Positions 1 to 10,734 of a stretch of 64,000 nucleotides of DNA are shown piece by piece. The stretch comes from Cepaea nemoralis (lineage: Eukaryota > Mollusca > Gastropoda > Stylommatophora > Helicidae): contig JACEFZ010028294.1 in assembly GCA_014155875.1 (NCBI GenBank), positions 395,001 through 459,000 of the forward strand, written 5' to 3'. Numbering within the stretch: the stretch's first letter is position 1; the number at the start of each line of letters is the position of its first letter. The position numbers and the translations under genes are program-made. The notes under the pieces are model-generated. The model was not told the origin of the DNA. It searched no databases and saw nothing but the letters and a program-made list of their open reading frames with translations.

Positions 1-27
1 GTGTGCCGTGATGTTGATCCAACGACT

Positions 28-48
28 AAACTAAACTAAACTAAACTA
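28..48 (+). repeat. (CTAAA)n microsatellite tail
   Basis: About four CTAAA units run up to the start of an RTE fragment. They look like the simple-repeat 3' tail of another non-LTR element that lies mostly left of the window. The run is far too short and too internal to be a telomere. Confidence 0.45.
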
Positions 49-1056
49 ACCTCAGACTTGTAATGCCATCAGAATTGATAACAAAGTTGGTCAATATCGG
101 CCTATTAAGAGAGGTGTTAGACAGGGATGTGTAATGTCTCCAGATGTTTTTTCCCTGTACAGTGAAAATATTATCAGAAATATAGAATATATGGAAGGAA
201 TCAACATGGGGGGACAATGCATCAATAACATTAGATATGCAGATGATACAGTCTTGATTGCAGACAATGAACAGGACCTGCAACATTTAGTAGATACGGT
301 TGCTGCCTACACAGTGAACAACTAGAGTTAGAATTTAATAGTAAGAATACACAGATTATGGTTGTCACCGGGAAGAAGGAAATACCACAATGTGATTTAC
401 GAGTAGATGGGCATATTCTTAAACAAGTGAATCGATACAGTTATCTTGGAACAGTCATAACATCTGATGGGAGATGCCTTGAAGAGATTAGAACAAGAAT
501 TGCCATTGCGAAGGTAGCCTTTTGCAAGATGAAAAACATACTGACCAATAAAATGATATCACTTGAAATGAGAAAAAGAGTGTTGAAGTGCTACATAGAA
601 CCTATAATTTTGTATGGATGTGAAGCGTGGACAATGAGCAGACAAGCTGAAAAACAACATATGATGGCTGTGAAAATGTGGTTTCTGAGGAAAATGCAAA
701 GAATACCATGGACAGACAGAAAAACCAACGAACAAGTCCTTCAAGAAACAAATGAAAATCGTAAACTGATTAGAGACATTAGACGTAGACAGTCAAAATT
801 TTGTGGGCATGTTATGAGAAGAAATGAATTGGAGAACTTGGTGACAACTGGCAAGATTGAAGGGAAGAGACCAAAGGGAAGACCGAGAAGTAAATACCTG
901 GATGGCTTGGCCAAGTGGCATGGTCGAGACAGGAACACTTAGCTGATCCACGACTCTGGTGATCGAGTGAGATGGCAAAACTCAACTGCCCACGCTTATC
1001 GGCATGGCACATGATACCATCTATAGCTGCAATAAATACTCTGATAAATTTATTGA
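47..1056 (+). pseudogene. RTE non-LTR element (family 1), 5'-truncated reverse transcriptase
   Basis: This is the C-terminal half of a reverse transcriptase. Visible motifs are GVRQGCVMSP (RT motif 4), IRYADDTVLIAD (catalytic YADD), NRYSYLGTVITSDGRC, MWFLRKMQRIPWTDRKTN, RQSKFCGHVMRR and LENLVTTGKIEGKRPKGRPR. This series is typical of RTE-clade elements. There is no endonuclease domain, so the copy is 5'-truncated. A frameshift near 325-358 breaks the frame. The 3' end has the CGGCATGGCAC terminus shared by the other family 1 copies in this window (24.9, 50.8, 53.7 and 62.6 kb). A mariner derivative abuts the 3' side. Confidence 0.88.
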
Positions 1057-1625
1057 TAGCGAGTCAATAAGTAAGTCACATAGTTATATGGGATGCAGGT
1101 AAATGTAGTTGGTATTTTCTACAGGTGTCATTAAGTGACAGCAACATCGAACTTTATATTCCCGTTCATCAGGTGGCGTTAGGTGTCTTATGCACATGCG
1201 CAGTGCATAAACAAAATGACAGCTGTACTTACGGAGTGTACAACCAAAGAGCAACGATTAACTCAGGAGAAAATTAACCAACTAAGGTGGGAAGTTCTGG
1301 AACATCCACCTTACAGCCCCGACTTAGCCCCTAGTGATTTCCCCCTTTTTGGTCCACCCCCACCTTGGCAGGAGACATTTCACAATTACACCAAAGTTGA
1401 ATAATGTGAAGTGAAAACGTGGTTTAGAAAACAGAGCACGCAGTTCTATGCAGCCGGTTTGGGAGGACTGATAAAACGATGGAATAAGTCCATCAATGTT
1501 GGTGGAAATTATGTTGAGAAATAAAGGGACAGTATATGTATAAAAATAAACTGGTTTCAAGTTGTTATCATATTTAGCTATTTTTCTACAGCCATTTGTG
1601 ACTTACCTATTGACTCCCCTTTGTA
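1057..1625 (+). mobile_element. Mariner (Tc1/mariner) internal-deletion derivative
   Basis: The element is bounded by TA dinucleotides. The left inverted repeat (GCGAGTCAATAAGTAAGTCA) is matched at the right end by the inverted form (TGTGACTTACCTATTGACTC). Inside is the last part of a mariner transposase: HPPYSPDLAPSDFPLFGP, which carries the final catalytic-triad region, and then, after a frame break, LIKRWNKSINVGGNYVEK just before a stop. The N-terminal helix-turn-helix and most of the catalytic core are missing, so it could move only if transposase came from elsewhere. Related arms occur at 25.7-26.2 and 57.4-58.0 kb. Confidence 0.82.
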
Positions 1626-1689
1626 TATCCTGTATATTCACAAAAGCTTTATAAATAATTACTAACATCAAACATCTAGCCTGCTGGCC

Positions 1690-1870
1690 AGTGGTGATAT
1701 ATTGAAATCCCCATTGACCTGGGCTCATAAGTAGACCCAGTTTAGCGATGGGTACCAGGACATGTCCTGAGAAGTAAAGTGACCGGATGAATTGACCAAA
1801 ACACCCCTTGAGTACCAACTGGTCTATACAAATATGTAGCCAGCACCATGTATCCAAAATGCCTTATAGT
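1690..1870 (+). repeat. SINE-like repeat, family D body
   Basis: The stretch resembles 40908-41082 (+) and, on the other strand, 39318-39487 and 53178-53275. Shared words are GGGTACCAGGA, a GGGAAGTAAA-like block and CTTGAGTACC...TGGTCTATA. No coding potential is visible. Confidence 0.5.
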
Positions 1871-2094
1871 ATACAAAAGGGTCCTGTCCACTCACTATCA
1901 AACAGTTGATCAACAAATTATAAAATATGAATCCTACCCTATAAATACTAAAATGTTTGACAGTGTGAAATATAAAGAAGTAATTAAACTAACTTGAACT
2001 ATTAAACATTCATGGCAAGGATCTAAGAATAATAAAGAAAAAATATTGGCAGCAAACAGCAGACATAAGAATCAACAACCATTTAGGAACATTT

Positions 2095-2275
2095 CAGTGC
2101 ATACAGAAGGGCATCAGATAAGGATTTGCCCCGGGAAGGTTAACCCGGTCAACAAATGCCCGCAGAAGTCAGATGTGTCGGCCTAACGGCGCAAGAACGC
2201 AGCTCTGCTGTAAACAGGCGCAACGCAATCACATCCAAAAAAAAACTCCGGATGAGCACAGAAGAAGAAGAAGAT
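2095..2275 (+). repeat. GAA-tailed non-coding retroelement 3' end (family G)
   Basis: It ends in ACTCCGGATGAGCACAG followed by four GAA units. Nearly the same terminus ends the repeat at 30.4 kb, and the preceding CAGATGTGTCGGCCTAACGG block is also shared. It is read as the 3' end of a dispersed retroelement whose autonomous partner is not identified. Confidence 0.6.
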
Positions 2276-2326
2276 AAGGATTTGTAATGTCTCCTGATTT
2301 GTTTTCATTATACAGTGATTATATAA

Positions 2327-2490
2327 TGCGATTACCTCTGAAGTTGGAATGGGTTCGAGGGGCACTTAATAGGTAAAAGCTAATCCACATGCAAAATTCA
2401 GCCCAGCACTACTAGAAGTAGTGTGTATGGACTACGCCTGAGTTCAAAGCAAGCTAGCAGCAAAATATATATATATATATATATATAATG
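2327..2490 (+). repeat. tRNA-type SINE family C, 3' part, with (TA)n tail
   Basis: This matches the 3' half of the copies at 41.1 and 42.2 kb (ATTACCTCTGAAGT..., TAATCCACATGCAAAATT, AGTGTGTATGGACTACGC). It ends in a short (AT)n run. The promoter-bearing 5' part is missing. Confidence 0.68.
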
Positions 2491-2499
2491 AGATCTATA

Positions 2500-3290
2500 G
2501 GAATATGCCGGGTCATATGGTGGTCATAATGAACATAACTTATGTTATGCTGATGATACTGTCTTGATAGCAACAAGTCAAAGGAACTATAGATACATTG
2601 GTTGTTGAAAGAGAAAAATGTGGCCTCAGATTGATTAATAGGAAACAGAAGTCATGGTGATAATAAAAGAAACAGGTCATGCTTACATGCACAATTAAAT
2701 TAAATGGGTGTTAATTTGAGGCAAATGCAGAATTTAAAAAACTAGGCACATGCATAACATCAGATGGAAGAGGCATTACAGAATAAAGAACAGAATATGA
2801 CAAGCAAAAATCACATTTTATAAAATGAAGAACATTTTATTCAGTTCATTCTTGTCATTGAAGGTTTGAAAAAAGAATACTTGTTTGTTATAAACCAGTT
2901 TTAACATATTGCTGCAAATCCTGGATAATTAGTAAACAAGCAAAATAAAATTCCCTAGGGGCTTCAGAGATGCTTTTTCTAAAAGAATGTTGACAATTTT
3001 TTTTACAACAAAATGAGTAATCTAAATGTTTGAAAGAGGTTAGAAACACAAACTTATTGCAAACATCACAAAAAGATAAATAGCATTTTGTGGCCATATT
3101 ATGAGAAGACAAAACCTAGAACATGCTGTAATGACTACAAAGATTTGTGAAAAGTGTATAAAGAAAGACAGAGAAAGAAAAGTCTTAAAAGACTTGTGTC
3201 ATGGCATGGAAAGGTGTCAACACATGAGCTGATCATGCTTTTGGAGATCACAAGTTGTGGAGAAGCATGGTTGCCGATGTAAGTCAGCTA
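2500..3290 (+). pseudogene. Degenerate RTE element (reverse transcriptase remnant)
   Basis: Scattered frames keep LCYADDTVLIA, then QAKITFYKMKNILF, then FCGHIMRRQNLEHAVMTTKI, in the normal order of an RTE C-terminus. Many stops and frameshifts separate them. The copy is far older than the one at 47-1056. Confidence 0.75.
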
Positions 3291-3299
3291 GGCACTTGA

Positions 3300-4130
3300 T
3301 ATTGATCCCATAAATGATTTAATCCACAATTACATTATATCATAATTAATTTTACATACAAAAACCATGCAAAACACAATCTTCATAATAGATAATATAT
3401 TTAATTTATGCACCACACGTTATAATTTGTGTCATATTATCAACTTTAAACAATAAGAAACAAATGTTTTTATGCAGATATTGCGTTATAATTGTAAATA
3501 ATAAATGTGGTATAAATAAGGCATTGTTTTATACAAGTATTTATAATGTTAGTTGTCATGACTCTTATTAAGTAGAATAAATGTCTTTATCCAAGGCATC
3601 AGTGAAAAGAATGATGGGATCGGGCAATTGCAAATAGGCTTATAATTAAATTATAACCGTAGGCAAGCAAGTAAAGAAAGGTAAGTCACACAGAATCATG
3701 AGAACAACAAGGTCGTGATAGCATTGATCACCAAATTATGAGGGGTAACATTTAACTTTCCAAATCCTGGTTGAAGTTGTAGGCATTTGATTTGTGGAAC
3801 TGCCCCTGTTCAAATGTTGTACTCATGTAATTGTACTCAAGTTTATACTCACATTTGTGCTCAAGTACAACATATCTATATTCTGTTTAGGTAAAGTCAT
3901 AGTATCATTACATATAATTCATAGACGGAGATCACGTTACGCTTTGACTGAAAGGACGATCAACTAGAATATTGCTACATATAGTATTACAGTGTTTCAT
4001 ATGCACTTATGACGAGAAATATTAGACAAATTGATTGACCAAACTTAGGAGGTGAGTTAACCGATATCAGGGAACAGACTGGCCACCAATGTTAACAAGA
4101 GACTGATAACCCAGGTGTTGTTCCTGACTG
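3300..4130. other. AT-rich stretch, no gene seen
   Basis: AT-rich sequence with no convincing coding frame, RNA gene or tandem repeat. Probably decayed repeat or plain intergenic DNA. Confidence 0.6.
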
Positions 4131-4132
4131 CT

Positions 4133-4490
4133 GTGGTGGATAGATAAATATAGTGTATCTTGGATAAAGAAAAGAACAAATGCATCCATACTTCAAGAGC
4201 TGAATATTGAAGAACGTTGGCTATTAAAGACAATAAAACAAAGAAAATTGAAATATTTTGGTCACTTGAAACGTCATGAAAGTTTGGAGAGAACAATAAT
4301 GGTATATGCCTGGGAAAAGAGGAAGAGGAAGGCCAAAGAGAAGATGGGTGCAGGATGTGGCGGATGATCTCCAGATCGGTGTATCGGACGCGGGACATCT
4401 TGCTTATGATCGAGAGGTTTTCCGGAAGGTTGTTATGGGAGCGAGGTTCTGCAAAGGACATGCTACTGAATGAATAAATGAATCGCTCAA
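4133..4490 (+). pseudogene. RTE-like element, C-terminal remnant
   Basis: Reads KKRTNASILQELNIEERW, then LLKTIKQRKLKYFGHLKRH, then a frame-broken GKRGRGRPRRRW-like block. This is the usual C-terminus of BovB/RTE-like reverse transcriptases. The 3' end runs into AATGAATAAATGAAT, a simple tail. Confidence 0.75.
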
Positions 4491-4883
4491 ATAAAGTCAA
4501 TAATAAAAAGGAGAAAGACTATAAAATAAAATGGAACATTCCTAACCTCAGTGTGAAAGAAAGAAGTGGAAGGTCATTACGGCAACACATGTTCAGTTTA
4601 TTGTGTGAAATATTATTGAAGTGTTCTCCTTATTTCTAAGGAGATATGATGTTAATAACAGATATTCTTCATTCGAAGTTGACTACAGAGATAATGAAAC
4701 ATTATTATAAAGAAACAGACAATAACAAAGTGTAAGATAAGCTACATAACTCACAGATTATGAGCTCAGTGGAGGACCAGAAAAATACATTAGGTCACCG
4801 GAAAACATTATTTACAAATGGAATAAACTCATAATTAATCATGGCCACAGTGGAAAGAAACAAAATATTAAAGACGGCCAAAT

Positions 4884-4884
4884 A

Positions 4885-4918
<34 letters not shown>

Positions 4919-4932
4919 AGCGCGAGTGTGTG
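4884..4932. repeat. (TG)n(CG)n microsatellite
   Basis: A TG tract passes into CGCGCGCGAGCGCGAG and back to TG. Alternating purine-pyrimidine sequence of this kind is Z-DNA prone. It directly precedes a SINE. Confidence 0.85.
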
Positions 4933-4940
4933 TTTGTGCG

Positions 4941-5190
4941 TAGGGAGTCTTCATGGTGAAGTGGTCAAGCCATTTACCTTGGGCTCTGAAGGTTGTGGTT
5001 TCGATTCCGGGCCGCGTCCTTTGGTTCACAAGTTAAATTTTTCGGAGGTTCCTGTGGGTCGTCGCTAGAGCTACAGAGTTCGTGTTTGGTGCGACGCTTT
5101 CCGTGCTGCGGAAAGAGACCGAGCCATATGGGATAAAACCTGGTGCAATGAAGTCAACCCTGTCGACTTTTAAGCGACTTTAAGTTTATG
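4941..5190 (+). repeat. tRNA-derived SINE family A
   Basis: The 5' part has a polymerase III A box (TGGTGAAGTGG near 4954) and B box (GGTTTCGATTCC, 4997-5008) about 43 bp apart, as in tRNA genes. The body carries GAGCTACAGAGTTCGTG and GAGCCATATGGGATAAAACC. Reverse-strand copies of the body occur near 25.4, 39.75 and 46.7 kb. Confidence 0.75.
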
Positions 5191-5640
5191 TGTGTGTAAT
5201 TAACCTATATCTAAGTATTCAATAGAAGATTAAACTCCGTTAGTAAAAAAATCAATTAATTGATAGGTGCACCAAAGTCTGATTGCACTGAGCTAATATA
5301 AGAAAACAATGTTTGGAAACATTTGAACTAAGATTACATACAGATAATCAAAATATTTAAATAATTGATATACATATGTAATGTTAACAAATGGTATGAA
5401 TCATTTTTGAGTGTTATCACCAGATTCAAGTGCTGGACTTCGCCCTTCACAAGAAGTTGAGTGACATGTGTCTGTGACCAGAAAGGATTTGATGTCACTG
5501 ATTGCTGAACACTGACACAGAGAACTCAAATGATTGGTATCAGATGATATAAAATATTTAGCACATACTTATTTCTTAATTAATGGATAAAAATATCATA
5601 TAATCAATAGAATTTACAATAATACCATGAAAAGCAACAG
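5191..5640. other. No gene seen
   Basis: AT-rich non-coding sequence between a SINE and an RTE remnant. No repeat or exon is recognised. Confidence 0.5.
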
Positions 5641-6080
5641 CTAGATAAAAAAACAGATTATTTTGTTGATTATGTTGGCAGGTATAATTTCCATCTTGCA
5701 GATGGCTATTTTTGCCATGGCAATTCTTGTTTTAAACTCTACACAGCATCTTTCATTACATGCTTTGACTGTTCCAAGATAGTTGTATCAATTCACCAAT
5801 TTAACAATTTTCACATTTACTTGGATGTTACATTGTGTTATTTCTTTCTTCTTGAAGATAACCACAAATTATATTTTCTAACAATTTACTTCTAACAATA
5901 GATGCTGGCTGTGAACAATAACAGCATCCACTAATTCATTAAGATCTTTTACATTATCTGCAATCAATACTGTATTGTCTGTATATCTTATATTGTTGAT
6001 GCTATGTCTTCTGATGGTGATTTCTCTCATGTCTCTTACATTTCTCATATTTTCACTAACTTCAGAGAATGGGGTTTAAT
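5640..6080 (-). pseudogene. RTE family 1 remnant (reverse transcriptase)
   Basis: On the minus strand a broken frame reads TVLIADNVKDLNELVDAV and, further on, YNYLGTVKACNERC and RIAMAKIAICKM. These correspond to the YADD region and the conserved YLGTVITSDGRC block of the family 1 copies at 0-1 and 50.8 kb. The catalytic Asp pair has decayed (YTDN). Confidence 0.7.
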
Positions 6081-6445
6081 TATAATATTTAGATGAAAGT
6101 ATATTCTTCAGTGTGTGAGGTTACTGCACTAGCCTCTGTTGTCAGATCAGTGTGGCTTGTCAAATATGTTGACAGCTATCAGTAGTCATCTTGGTATGCA
6201 TAGTAGGCCTTTTGTACAGCATCTGTTGCTTTTCTGCTTTTGGCAATTTCCATTTTCTTGCTCACTGAAACAGTCAAAGAAGACCCCATGGCGGCAGCCC
6301 GCTGCACTTGTGCATATACGTCATCATCTAACTCTGAACCTTGCTGCAAATAAACAAATAAGAATTTTAAATGTTCAATGTCTTTATTTGATAGTATAAA
6401 TATAATATTCTATTTATGAGCAATACATAAATGCCAACATAAATA
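6081..6445. other. No gene seen
   Basis: AT-rich non-coding sequence left of the complete I-group-like element. Its last bases belong to the target-site region of that insertion. Confidence 0.5.
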
Positions 6446-6456
6446 ATCACACTGTC
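6446..6456 (+). repeat. Target-site duplication, left copy
   Basis: ATCACACTGTC, identical to 10668-10678. The two copies bracket the complete non-LTR element exactly. Confidence 0.88.
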
Positions 6457-9400
6457 TTCTTCTTCTTCTTCTTTCGTTCGCTTGAAATATGTCTATAACT
6501 GCAGTGCTGTCTCTTGTATGAATTGAACTGTCTTTTTCAGTTCACACAGCGGTCCATAGAGTTTATCTTCCACTGTCGTCTCTCTAGGCCAGAAGGTTTG
6601 CCTAGATATGTTATATTTTGGGCAGTCTTGGAGTATGTGCTCTGCTGTCTGCGACGCCAATCCACATGTACACATGGCTGTTTCACCAATCTTGAATTTT
6701 GTATACATGTGGTTGCGTAATCTATTGTGCCCTGTTCTGAGGCGCAGAATAATGACTTGTTCTGGTCTATCCATAATGTGGTAGTCATCTTGAGCAGGTT
6801 TTGGTGGCTTTCTGACTGATTTGATCATTCTTTTCTTTTGGTGGTATGTTACAGGCACATCAGGCTGTTCTTCTTTGGCTCCTTCCTTAGCCAATTGATC
6901 AGCTCTGTCGTTCCCGGGTACTCCACAGTGGGATGGTATCCACTGTATGGTGACCTTATGCTGACTGCTAAGTTCAGAAAGTAGTGTCCTTAGTACTGGC
7001 AATTTCCCAGACAGGAGCGCCTCGAGTACTGATTTTGCATCTGTCAATAGCACCACAGGTTGTGTACCATTGCTGGTATTTAGTAATTTCTCTGTTGCTA
7101 TCTTGATTGCCTCAATTTCAGCATCGTAGTTATGGCAGTACTTTCTTGTCGGTACTCTAGCTGTGTCCCTGGTATTATTTGGGTATTCTATGTACACTCC
7201 CGCTCCTCCATTTCGAACAGCATTTGGTGCTGACAAATCTGTGTAGACTCGGATCCAGAGGTCCTGTGGGTATTCTTCATCAAGGAAGCTGAGAGTGGCT
7301 GTTCTGCGCTGCACACTGTTCTGATCTTCCTTGTCAAATATTCCTCTCACTTTTGTCTGGATTTGTAATGATAGTCTATGCTCATCTTTCCATGGAGTTC
7401 GCTCTGGAATAGTTGTTAGGGGGATACCAACTGTGGGCAGATCAGTGGATTCTCTGCAGAGTCGTTTGGCCTGGTGGATAAAACTACTTCTTTTCAACCG
7501 CCCCATAGCTAGGTTTTCAAATCTGTTCTTCATAGGGTGGCCTGGCAAGCTGAGGAACTTTTCTGCTTGTATTAGCGTTTTCGTATCTCTGCGCTCACTC
7601 AGTGCTTGTGTCCTCCCCATCTTCTCCATTTCCACTATAGGGGTTGATCTCATCCCTCCTGTGGTGACTCTAAGTGCTTGATTTTGCACTTTGTCCAGCT
7701 CTTGTAGTGTGGTTTTTGCTGCCGAACACCATGCAGTTGACCCGTATTCCAGGTGTGGTCGTATGCTCTGTTGATAAACTTTGCTAAGTATTTTCCCACT
7801 GGCTCCCCATGTGGTTCCACTTAGCTTTCTCAGGATGGCTATTTTCCTTCTGGCTTTTGCTACTGCTTTGTTGATGTGCTTTCTCCATGTCAGCCTGCCA
7901 TCAAATGTTACTCCAAGGTATGTTGGTTCTTTATCTTCTCGTAAGGGTGTTCCATTTATCTGGATGGTCCCTGCCTTTTGTTTTGGAGAGAGGGTAAATA
8001 GGGTGGTGCTGCACTTGTCAGTGTTTATGCTGACACACCATCTATTTGCCCATACAGCAAATGTATCTACAGCTCTTTGTAGTAATCTGGTGGCCACTAA
8101 TGCATGTTCATTTGTGCTCCATAGAACCAGGTCATCGGCATACATTGCGGCTTTAATTCCATGCGGTAGGTTAGCAACGAGATCATTGATGAAGATTAGA
8201 AAGAGTGTGGGTGACAATACTCCGCCCTGGGGAACTCCGTGACGCAGTAGTACTTTCTTGCTCTTTAGTCCGTCTATCTGTACTCGGGCTCTTCTGTTGT
8301 GCAAGTATGCTTTCACCCATTTGTACATTCTTCCATTGACTTTGCAGTTTCTCAGTTTATTCATCAGACCTTCTTTCCAGACTTTGTCAAAGGCTTTCTT
8401 CAAATCTATCCATGCCGCAAGCACCAGCTTCTTCTCTTGGAATGCATCCTCAATTTCTTGAGAGAGGTAGGTTGTCTGATCTTCCGTAGAGTAGCACTGC
8501 CTAAAGCCAGCCTGCTGTGGCACAAGGATGTTTTTACTTTCAATGTACCACTGCAGTCTGTGATTGATGATGCGCTCCAGTGTTTTGCAGAGACAGCTGG
8601 TGAGGCTAATTGGTCTGTAGCTAGAGGCAATGGAACTATCTTTCCCTGATTTTAGGAGGGGTATCATGATTGCTTCTCTCCAGGCTTGTGGAACACTGCC
8701 TAAGGTCCAACTGTTATTGAAGATCTGCAACAGCTTTGCTTTGGCCTCTGTTCCTAGGTTCCTGATCATTTCATTGGAGATACCATCCGCTCCTGGTGAC
8801 TTTCTCATTTTCAGTTTTGATATGGCTAGCTCCAGTTCGCTGATTGTGATGGGTGCCTCCAGAACCTCATGTACTATTTCCTTCTCTCCTGTATGTTGCC
8901 GTTTCTCTTGAATCTCTTGTTGTTTCTCTGGACTGATTTTGATATTGTTATCTTGTGCGAATGAGTCCGCAAAATGGTCAGCTGCTTGCTTTCTTGTTAA
9001 GATGTTTCCATCTTTATGTAGTGCAATTTTTGAGTTTCTCCCTGTGCCCTCATCGTTAAGTTGTTTTATTAGCTTCCACAATTTCCTTGTGTCTCTTTCA
9101 AAGTTCAGAGACTCTGTTTTCTCCTGCCAGCTTTTCCGTCTAGCCTGCAGCTTGGCCCTTTGAAATTTGGCTTTTGCATGCTGGTATTTATTGTGGTGCT
9201 CTTGGCTGGGTGTGGCCTCTGCTTGCTTTCTACATACTTCCACATCATTATGCAACTGTTCCAGTTCACTACTCCAGTAGGGTTTATATTGTTTACGGGC
9301 TCCTCTTGGTACTGTTTCTCGCGCTGCCTGTAGTATGCATTTCCCAAACTCTTCAACTACTTTATTTATGTCTTTCTCAGTGTTCAGGTTTCTAACCAGT

Positions 9401-10667
9401 ATGCTGGTCCGATGCTTGTACACTGCCCAGTCTGCTTTCTTGTAGTTCCACCTCGAGAGGGTGCTGCTTTCACTTACAAGCTCATTTTCTAAAGTTAGAA
9501 AGACTGGTCGATGGTCACTGCCACCTAGTTGTTTCCCAACAATTCGTGTAATGTTCCACTCCAGGTCTGGTGAATGAAAAGCCAGGTCAGGTGTAGTTGT
9601 AGAGTGCCATGATCTCGAGTAGAAAGTATGTGGGTCGGACGGCTTGTTAACCAAGATGAATCTATTCTCATCCTGCCAGTCTTCCAGTCTCTCTCCTCTC
9701 TGGTCCATGTGATCATAGCCCCAACTCTGCGAGTGGCTGTTGAAATCGCCGCACACAATCATTTTTTCTGATAATGGTAGTGTGTCCAGTGCTTGTGGGC
9801 GGTCACTTGGACAGTAGTAATTGATCAGATGTAGGTCTGTACAGCCTGTTTTAAGTTTAAGTGTCTGATACTCAGCCCCTTCCATATAGACTTCGATTTG
9901 GGAAGCAGTGATGTTATTTTTTACAAGGGTAAGCATCCCACCTTTTCGCCTGTCTTTTCGGTCAGATCGGTAACACTGGTAGCCTCTGATTTTGAAGGCT
10001 ATATTTTCGTTGAGGTGAGTTTCTTGCAAGCAACATATGCTTACTTTTTCTTTGTCCAGGATGTTTTCTAATTCTACTTTTTTGTTGCTGACTCCCTCCG
10101 CATTCCAGTGCATTATTTTAAGTCTTAGTTTAGTATGGCCAGCTGTTCTATTCTCATGTCCCCTGGCTCCACAGGACATCTGAGAAGGACCTCCAGTAGT
10201 TGGGGTTGGACCCTTTCGAGACATAGGGCCCGGCACTGCACCTGCCTGGGGGTCCAAAGCAGGGCGAGCACCATAACGTTTAGCAGCAGTCGACATATTC
10301 CATTTTGCGTAATTGCGTGGCATCCTGATTTCTGTGGTGCACCTCCTGGCTGGTTGCCTCCGTCTTCAGCACCTTTCCTTTGCTAGAGCAGACTGTGGTC
10401 TCACTCGAGTTTAGATGTGTACACACGCACACACGTGTCTGCACATGCATGTATGTGTATACACATCTAGAGCACACTGGTTATTTTCCGGCGCCAGATA
10501 CTCGCCGTCGCCCCTTCTCCTGTTAGTTAAAACAGTTCCGCCACATGAAGGCCAGGAGTTGGACTTTTGCTGCATAGGTTATGTATTCACGAGCCATTGG
10601 GGTATTTAAGCAATGTTGGGCGCTCACCCCAACACTGCGCCCCGGCTACATACAGCAATTTGGAACC
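6457..10667 (-). mobile_element. Full-length non-LTR retrotransposon, single ORF with RNase H
   Basis: The 4.2-kb element lies on the minus strand between perfect 11-bp target-site duplications. Its 3' end (left) is a GAA-repeat tail and its 5' end is at 10667. A 5' leader of about 344 bp (10324-10667) precedes one large ORF. No separate ORF1 is seen. Endonuclease, reverse transcriptase, RNase H and a terminal Cys-rich motif place it near the I/Ingi superfamily. The intact ORF and perfect TSD indicate a young insertion. Confidence 0.88.
6493..10323 (-). CDS. Non-LTR retrotransposon polyprotein: endonuclease, reverse transcriptase, RNase H
   Basis: The frame is open for 1276 codons. Residues about 65-270 are an apurinic-type endonuclease: LKIMHWNAEGV, CLQETHL, GDFNSHSQSWGY and GGSDHRPV carry the usual Asn, Glu, Asp/Asn and His positions. 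The reverse transcriptase follows with YRPISLTS, AAWIDLKKAFDKVW, HGVPQGGVLSPTLF and MYADDLVLWS. RNase H begins at RVYTDLSAPN and continues with DAEIEAI, LLTDAKSV and GVPGNDRADQLA, so all four acidic residues are present although the common TDGS is TDLS. A terminal CTCGLASQTAEHILQDC motif resembles the Cys/His motif that ends many I-group proteins. It nicks the target DNA, copies the element RNA and degrades the template. The first Met is the upstream-most in frame; the first 60 or so residues have no recognised domain. Confidence 0.9.
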   Translation of the reverse strand: MPRNYAKWNMSTAAKRYGARPALDPQAGAVPGPMSRKGPTPTTGGPSQMSCGARGHENRTAGHTKLRLKIMHWNAEGVSNKKVELENILDKEKVSICCLQETHLNENIAFKIRGYQCYRSDRKDRRKGGMLTLVKNNITASQIEVYMEGAEYQTLKLKTGCTDLHLINYYCPSDRPQALDTLPLSEKMIVCGDFNSHSQSWGYDHMDQRGERLEDWQDENRFILVNKPSDPHTFYSRSWHSTTTPDLAFHSPDLEWNITRIVGKQLGGSDHRPVFLTLENELVSESSTLSRWNYKKADWAVYKHRTSILVRNLNTEKDINKVVEEFGKCILQAARETVPRGARKQYKPYWSSELEQLHNDVEVCRKQAEATPSQEHHNKYQHAKAKFQRAKLQARRKSWQEKTESLNFERDTRKLWKLIKQLNDEGTGRNSKIALHKDGNILTRKQAADHFADSFAQDNNIKISPEKQQEIQEKRQHTGEKEIVHEVLEAPITISELELAISKLKMRKSPGADGISNEMIRNLGTEAKAKLLQIFNNSWTLGSVPQAWREAIMIPLLKSGKDSSIASSYRPISLTSCLCKTLERIINHRLQWYIESKNILVPQQAGFRQCYSTEDQTTYLSQEIEDAFQEKKLVLAAWIDLKKAFDKVWKEGLMNKLRNCKVNGRMYKWVKAYLHNRRARVQIDGLKSKKVLLRHGVPQGGVLSPTLFLIFINDLVANLPHGIKAAMYADDLVLWSTNEHALVATRLLQRAVDTFAVWANRWCVSINTDKCSTTLFTLSPKQKAGTIQINGTPLREDKEPTYLGVTFDGRLTWRKHINKAVAKARRKIAILRKLSGTTWGASGKILSKVYQQSIRPHLEYGSTAWCSAAKTTLQELDKVQNQALRVTTGGMRSTPIVEMEKMGRTQALSERRDTKTLIQAEKFLSLPGHPMKNRFENLAMGRLKRSSFIHQAKRLCRESTDLPTVGIPLTTIPERTPWKDEHRLSLQIQTKVRGIFDKEDQNSVQRRTATLSFLDEEYPQDLWIRVYTDLSAPNAVRNGGAGVYIEYPNNTRDTARVPTRKYCHNYDAEIEAIKIATEKLLNTSNGTQPVVLLTDAKSVLEALLSGKLPVLRTLLSELSSQHKVTIQWIPSHCGVPGNDRADQLAKEGAKEEQPDVPVTYHQKKRMIKSVRKPPKPAQDDYHIMDRPEQVIILRLRTGHNRLRNHMYTKFKIGETAMCTCGLASQTAEHILQDCPKYNISRQTFWPRETTVEDKLYGPLCELKKTVQFIQETALQL

Positions 10668-10678
10668 ATCACACTGTC
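10668..10678 (+). repeat. Target-site duplication, right copy
   Basis: ATCACACTGTC, identical to 6446-6456. It marks the 5' end of the minus-strand element. Confidence 0.88.
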
Positions 10679-10734
10679 AATTAAATATTTCATGACCAGC
10701 ATTAACACCGACAAAACTGACTACTACTGATTAA

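Noticed and set aside
28..48. Telomere-like CTAAA repeat
   Set aside because: Four units only, next to a non-LTR element; better explained as a retroelement tail.
4941..5060. Functional tRNA gene
   Set aside because: A and B boxes are present, but the flanking sequence does not fold into a cloverleaf and the unit continues into a SINE body found elsewhere.
6537..9758. Several plus- and minus-strand frames of 60-150 codons
   Set aside because: They are shadows of the 1276-codon retrotransposon ORF in other frames.
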